DNA of 60,610 nt from JAKSSM01 sp045629065 (GTDB taxonomy: Bacteria > Bacillota > Clostridia > Peptostreptococcales > Anaerovoracaceae). The DNA is taken from positions 1-60,610 of the forward strand of contig JAZQQK010000040.1 in the NCBI GenBank assembly GCA_045629065.1, in the 5' to 3' direction. The position numbers and the translations under genes were made by a program. The notes under the pieces were generated by a model. That model saw nothing but the letters and a program-made list of their open reading frames with translations. It was not told the DNA's origin and ran no database searches. This document shows positions 59,642 through 60,610 of this stretch, one piece after another (position 1 is the first letter of the stretch; each line of letters begins with the position of its first letter).

Positions 59642-60478
59642 TTATAGCCATACGGCTTTTAGTGGATTTCTATAAACAGTCCTGAAATACCTATGTCTAG
59701 GATATCCTATCGTAAAGGCAGTAACTATCTTTTCAGTCTCACTTAATCCTAGCATCTTTGCGATTTCAGGGTTGTTTTCTACAGCACTTACAAGCATTCC
59801 TAAATAACAAACGCCTATACCCATAGACTCTGCTTGAATCTCCATATATGCAGCTGTAATTCCGCCATCGAGTTCAGGTTGTCCACCAAGGGCATAATCA
59901 CAAGCCACTATAATTACTTGAGGCGCATTGAAGAATAATCTATCAATGCCTGTCGTTTTGTATTCTTCAAGCATGTTTTTGAAACGTATTCTTAAAGTGT
60001 CATTAGCAATGCAAGGGCTTGTAGGATTGCAAATAACAAGATCTTTTAATGAAGCCATCGCTTCAAGCTTGATCTTTTCTATGTCCTTATCAAGAACTAT
60101 AAATTTCATCGGCTGTCTATTACAACCAGTAGGTGCATGACGTCCAACATCGAGTATTTTTTCAATCTCTTCTTTCGACACTTTTCCTTCTTTAAAGCGT
60201 CGAACAGAACGACGCATCTTTAATGAAGAATATACCGCTTCCTCAAAGTTTTCAAAGTCATTGTCCTTACGTTCTATGACTTTTTCGCCTTCCATTCCAT
60301 CAAAGTCTTCTATCGAATATGCTCCGGTAGGACAAACTGCGAAACAGTGGAAGCATTGCAAGCAAGGCTTGGCCGTTACATAAGCCTTGCCATCTTTAAG
60401 TTTAATTACATCTCTTGTACAGTCGTCGATGCAAGCTCCACAACCGATACATTTGTCTTTATCTAGAATAATACGCAT
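59642..60478 (-). CDS. Nitroreductase family protein with N-terminal ferredoxin domain
   Basis: 278 residues from the ATG at 60478; the frame runs 17 codons further but through the terminator region. The N-terminal ~60 residues bind two [4Fe-4S] clusters: C10, C13, C16, C20 (CIGCGACIDDC) and C39, C42, C45, C49 (CLQCFHCFAVC). The nitroreductase/FMN domain starts at about 85 with MRRSVRRFKEG and continues with GRHAPTGCNRQPMKFIV and the C-terminal IGYPRHRYFRTVYRNPL. It probably moves electrons from ferredoxin-type clusters to FMN and an unknown acceptor. The ribosome binding site (GGGGG) is weak. Confidence 0.92.
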   Translation of the reverse strand: MRIILDKDKCIGCGACIDDCTRDVIKLKDGKAYVTAKPCLQCFHCFAVCPTGAYSIEDFDGMEGEKVIERKDNDFENFEEAVYSSLKMRRSVRRFKEGKVSKEEIEKILDVGRHAPTGCNRQPMKFIVLDKDIEKIKLEAMASLKDLVICNPTSPCIANDTLRIRFKNMLEEYKTTGIDRLFFNAPQVIIVACDYALGGQPELDGGITAAYMEIQAESMGIGVCYLGMLVSAVENNPEIAKMLGLSETEKIVTAFTIGYPRHRYFRTVYRNPLKAVWL

Positions 60479-60503
60479 AATATTCAGCCCCCAAATAAAT
60501 AAG

Positions 60504-60533
60504 CAAGGTGGAGGGAAACCATCCTCCACCTTG
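60504..60533 (-). terminator. Terminator downstream of the gene at the right edge
   Basis: Perfect 11-bp stem (60504-60514 with 60523-60533, 8-nt loop), on the minus strand followed by CTTATTTATTT. It separates the edge gene from the nitroreductase. Confidence 0.75.
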
Positions 60534-60568
60534 TTTGATTATATTACTTTATTGTGTTTAATAATCTG

Positions 60569-60610
60569 TTAAATCATTCCTAATGTTGTAGGTAGCCATG
60601 TAGTCAAGAA
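60569..60610 (-). CDS. C-terminal end of a gene running in from the right
   Basis: An open minus-strand frame enters from the right edge and stops at TAA (60571-60569), reading FLTTWLPTTLGMI at the end. This hydrophobic, proline-containing ending is typical of membrane transporters, and the terminator at 60504-60533 follows it. Only 13 residues are visible, so no family can be given. Confidence 0.4.
   Translation of the reverse strand, partial: FLTTWLPTTLGMI

Noticed and set aside
1..60610. CRISPR arrays, tRNA or rRNA genes, integrase or transposase genes
   Set aside because: Looked for in the gaps and among the open frames; none was recognised.

Overview
The window is about 60.6 kb of moderately low-GC DNA, densely packed and mostly read from the minus strand. 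The gene content points to an anaerobic member of the Clostridia: RNase Y, NrdR, MreBCD with a MinD, a butyryl-CoA-dehydrogenase type enzyme with an EtfB and a ferredoxin-fused EtfA, a GGGtGRT protein beside an IscU-like scaffold, a BMP-family nucleoside importer, ECF sigma with a membrane anti-sigma protein, and a threonyl-tRNA synthetase without its TGS domain. I cannot name the genus; an Eubacteriales / Anaerovoracaceae-like lineage is a guess. I saw no tRNA, rRNA, CRISPR array, insertion sequence or phage genes.

Layout. 1-1478: ECF sigma factor and its likely anti-sigma protein (cut by the window edge). 1586-8800: a six-gene minus-strand operon: STAS protein, membrane SpoIIE-type phosphatase, GAF-ABC ATPase fusion, FtsX-type permease, small lipoprotein and alanine racemase. 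A second, paralogous permease without an ATPase is read divergently (8931-11303). 11383-13427: rpsB-tsf behind a structured leader. 13455-14511: a lone LytTR regulator divergent from a small PH-like protein, with two palindromes between them. 14605-24041: a long minus-strand run: HAD phosphatase, MFS transporter, glycerophosphodiesterase, MscL, CDP-glycerol-type transferase, ATP-grasp sugar-transfer protein, nucleotidyltransferase, LCP ligase and thrS. This looks like a glycerol-phosphate / cell-surface polymer module. 24195-27484: acyl-CoA dehydrogenase, EtfB and EtfA. 27777-30142: thiI and a cysteine desulfurase on the plus strand. 30152-33120: a MATE exporter and RNase Y. 33229-41137: the elongation-machinery block (rodA on the plus strand; radC-mreB-mreC-mreD-PBP2-minD on the minus strand), with a large nested palindrome where rodA and minD converge. 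41193-48167: cmk, nrdR, an exported trigger-factor-like lipoprotein and a BMP/nucleoside ABC importer. 48177-55288: GGGtGRT protein, IscU-like scaffold, Na+/Ca2+ exchanger, pyrimidine nucleoside phosphorylase, phosphopentomutase, phosphoesterase and RmuC. 55327-58147: a MATE transporter fused to an RsbW-like ATPase domain, divergent from an HD-domain protein. 58231-60610: an AAA/DUF4143 ATPase, a ferredoxin-nitroreductase and the end of another gene.

Genes working together. The importer (BMP, ATPase, two permeases) would supply nucleosides to the nearby pyrimidine nucleoside phosphorylase and phosphopentomutase. ThiI needs the sulfur that the adjacent desulfurase supplies. The Bcd-EtfBA set forms one electron-transfer complex. 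The glycerophosphodiesterase and HAD phosphatase could turn over the glycerol-phosphate polymers made by the transferase genes downstream.

The most unusual content is the set of partner-switching parts attached to transporters instead of to an obvious sigma factor. A SpoIIE-type phosphatase and its STAS partner are co-transcribed with a GAF-regulated ABC transporter. Elsewhere an RsbW/SpoIIAB-like ATPase domain sits on the end of a MATE exporter. These are inferences from sequence motifs and gene order only.
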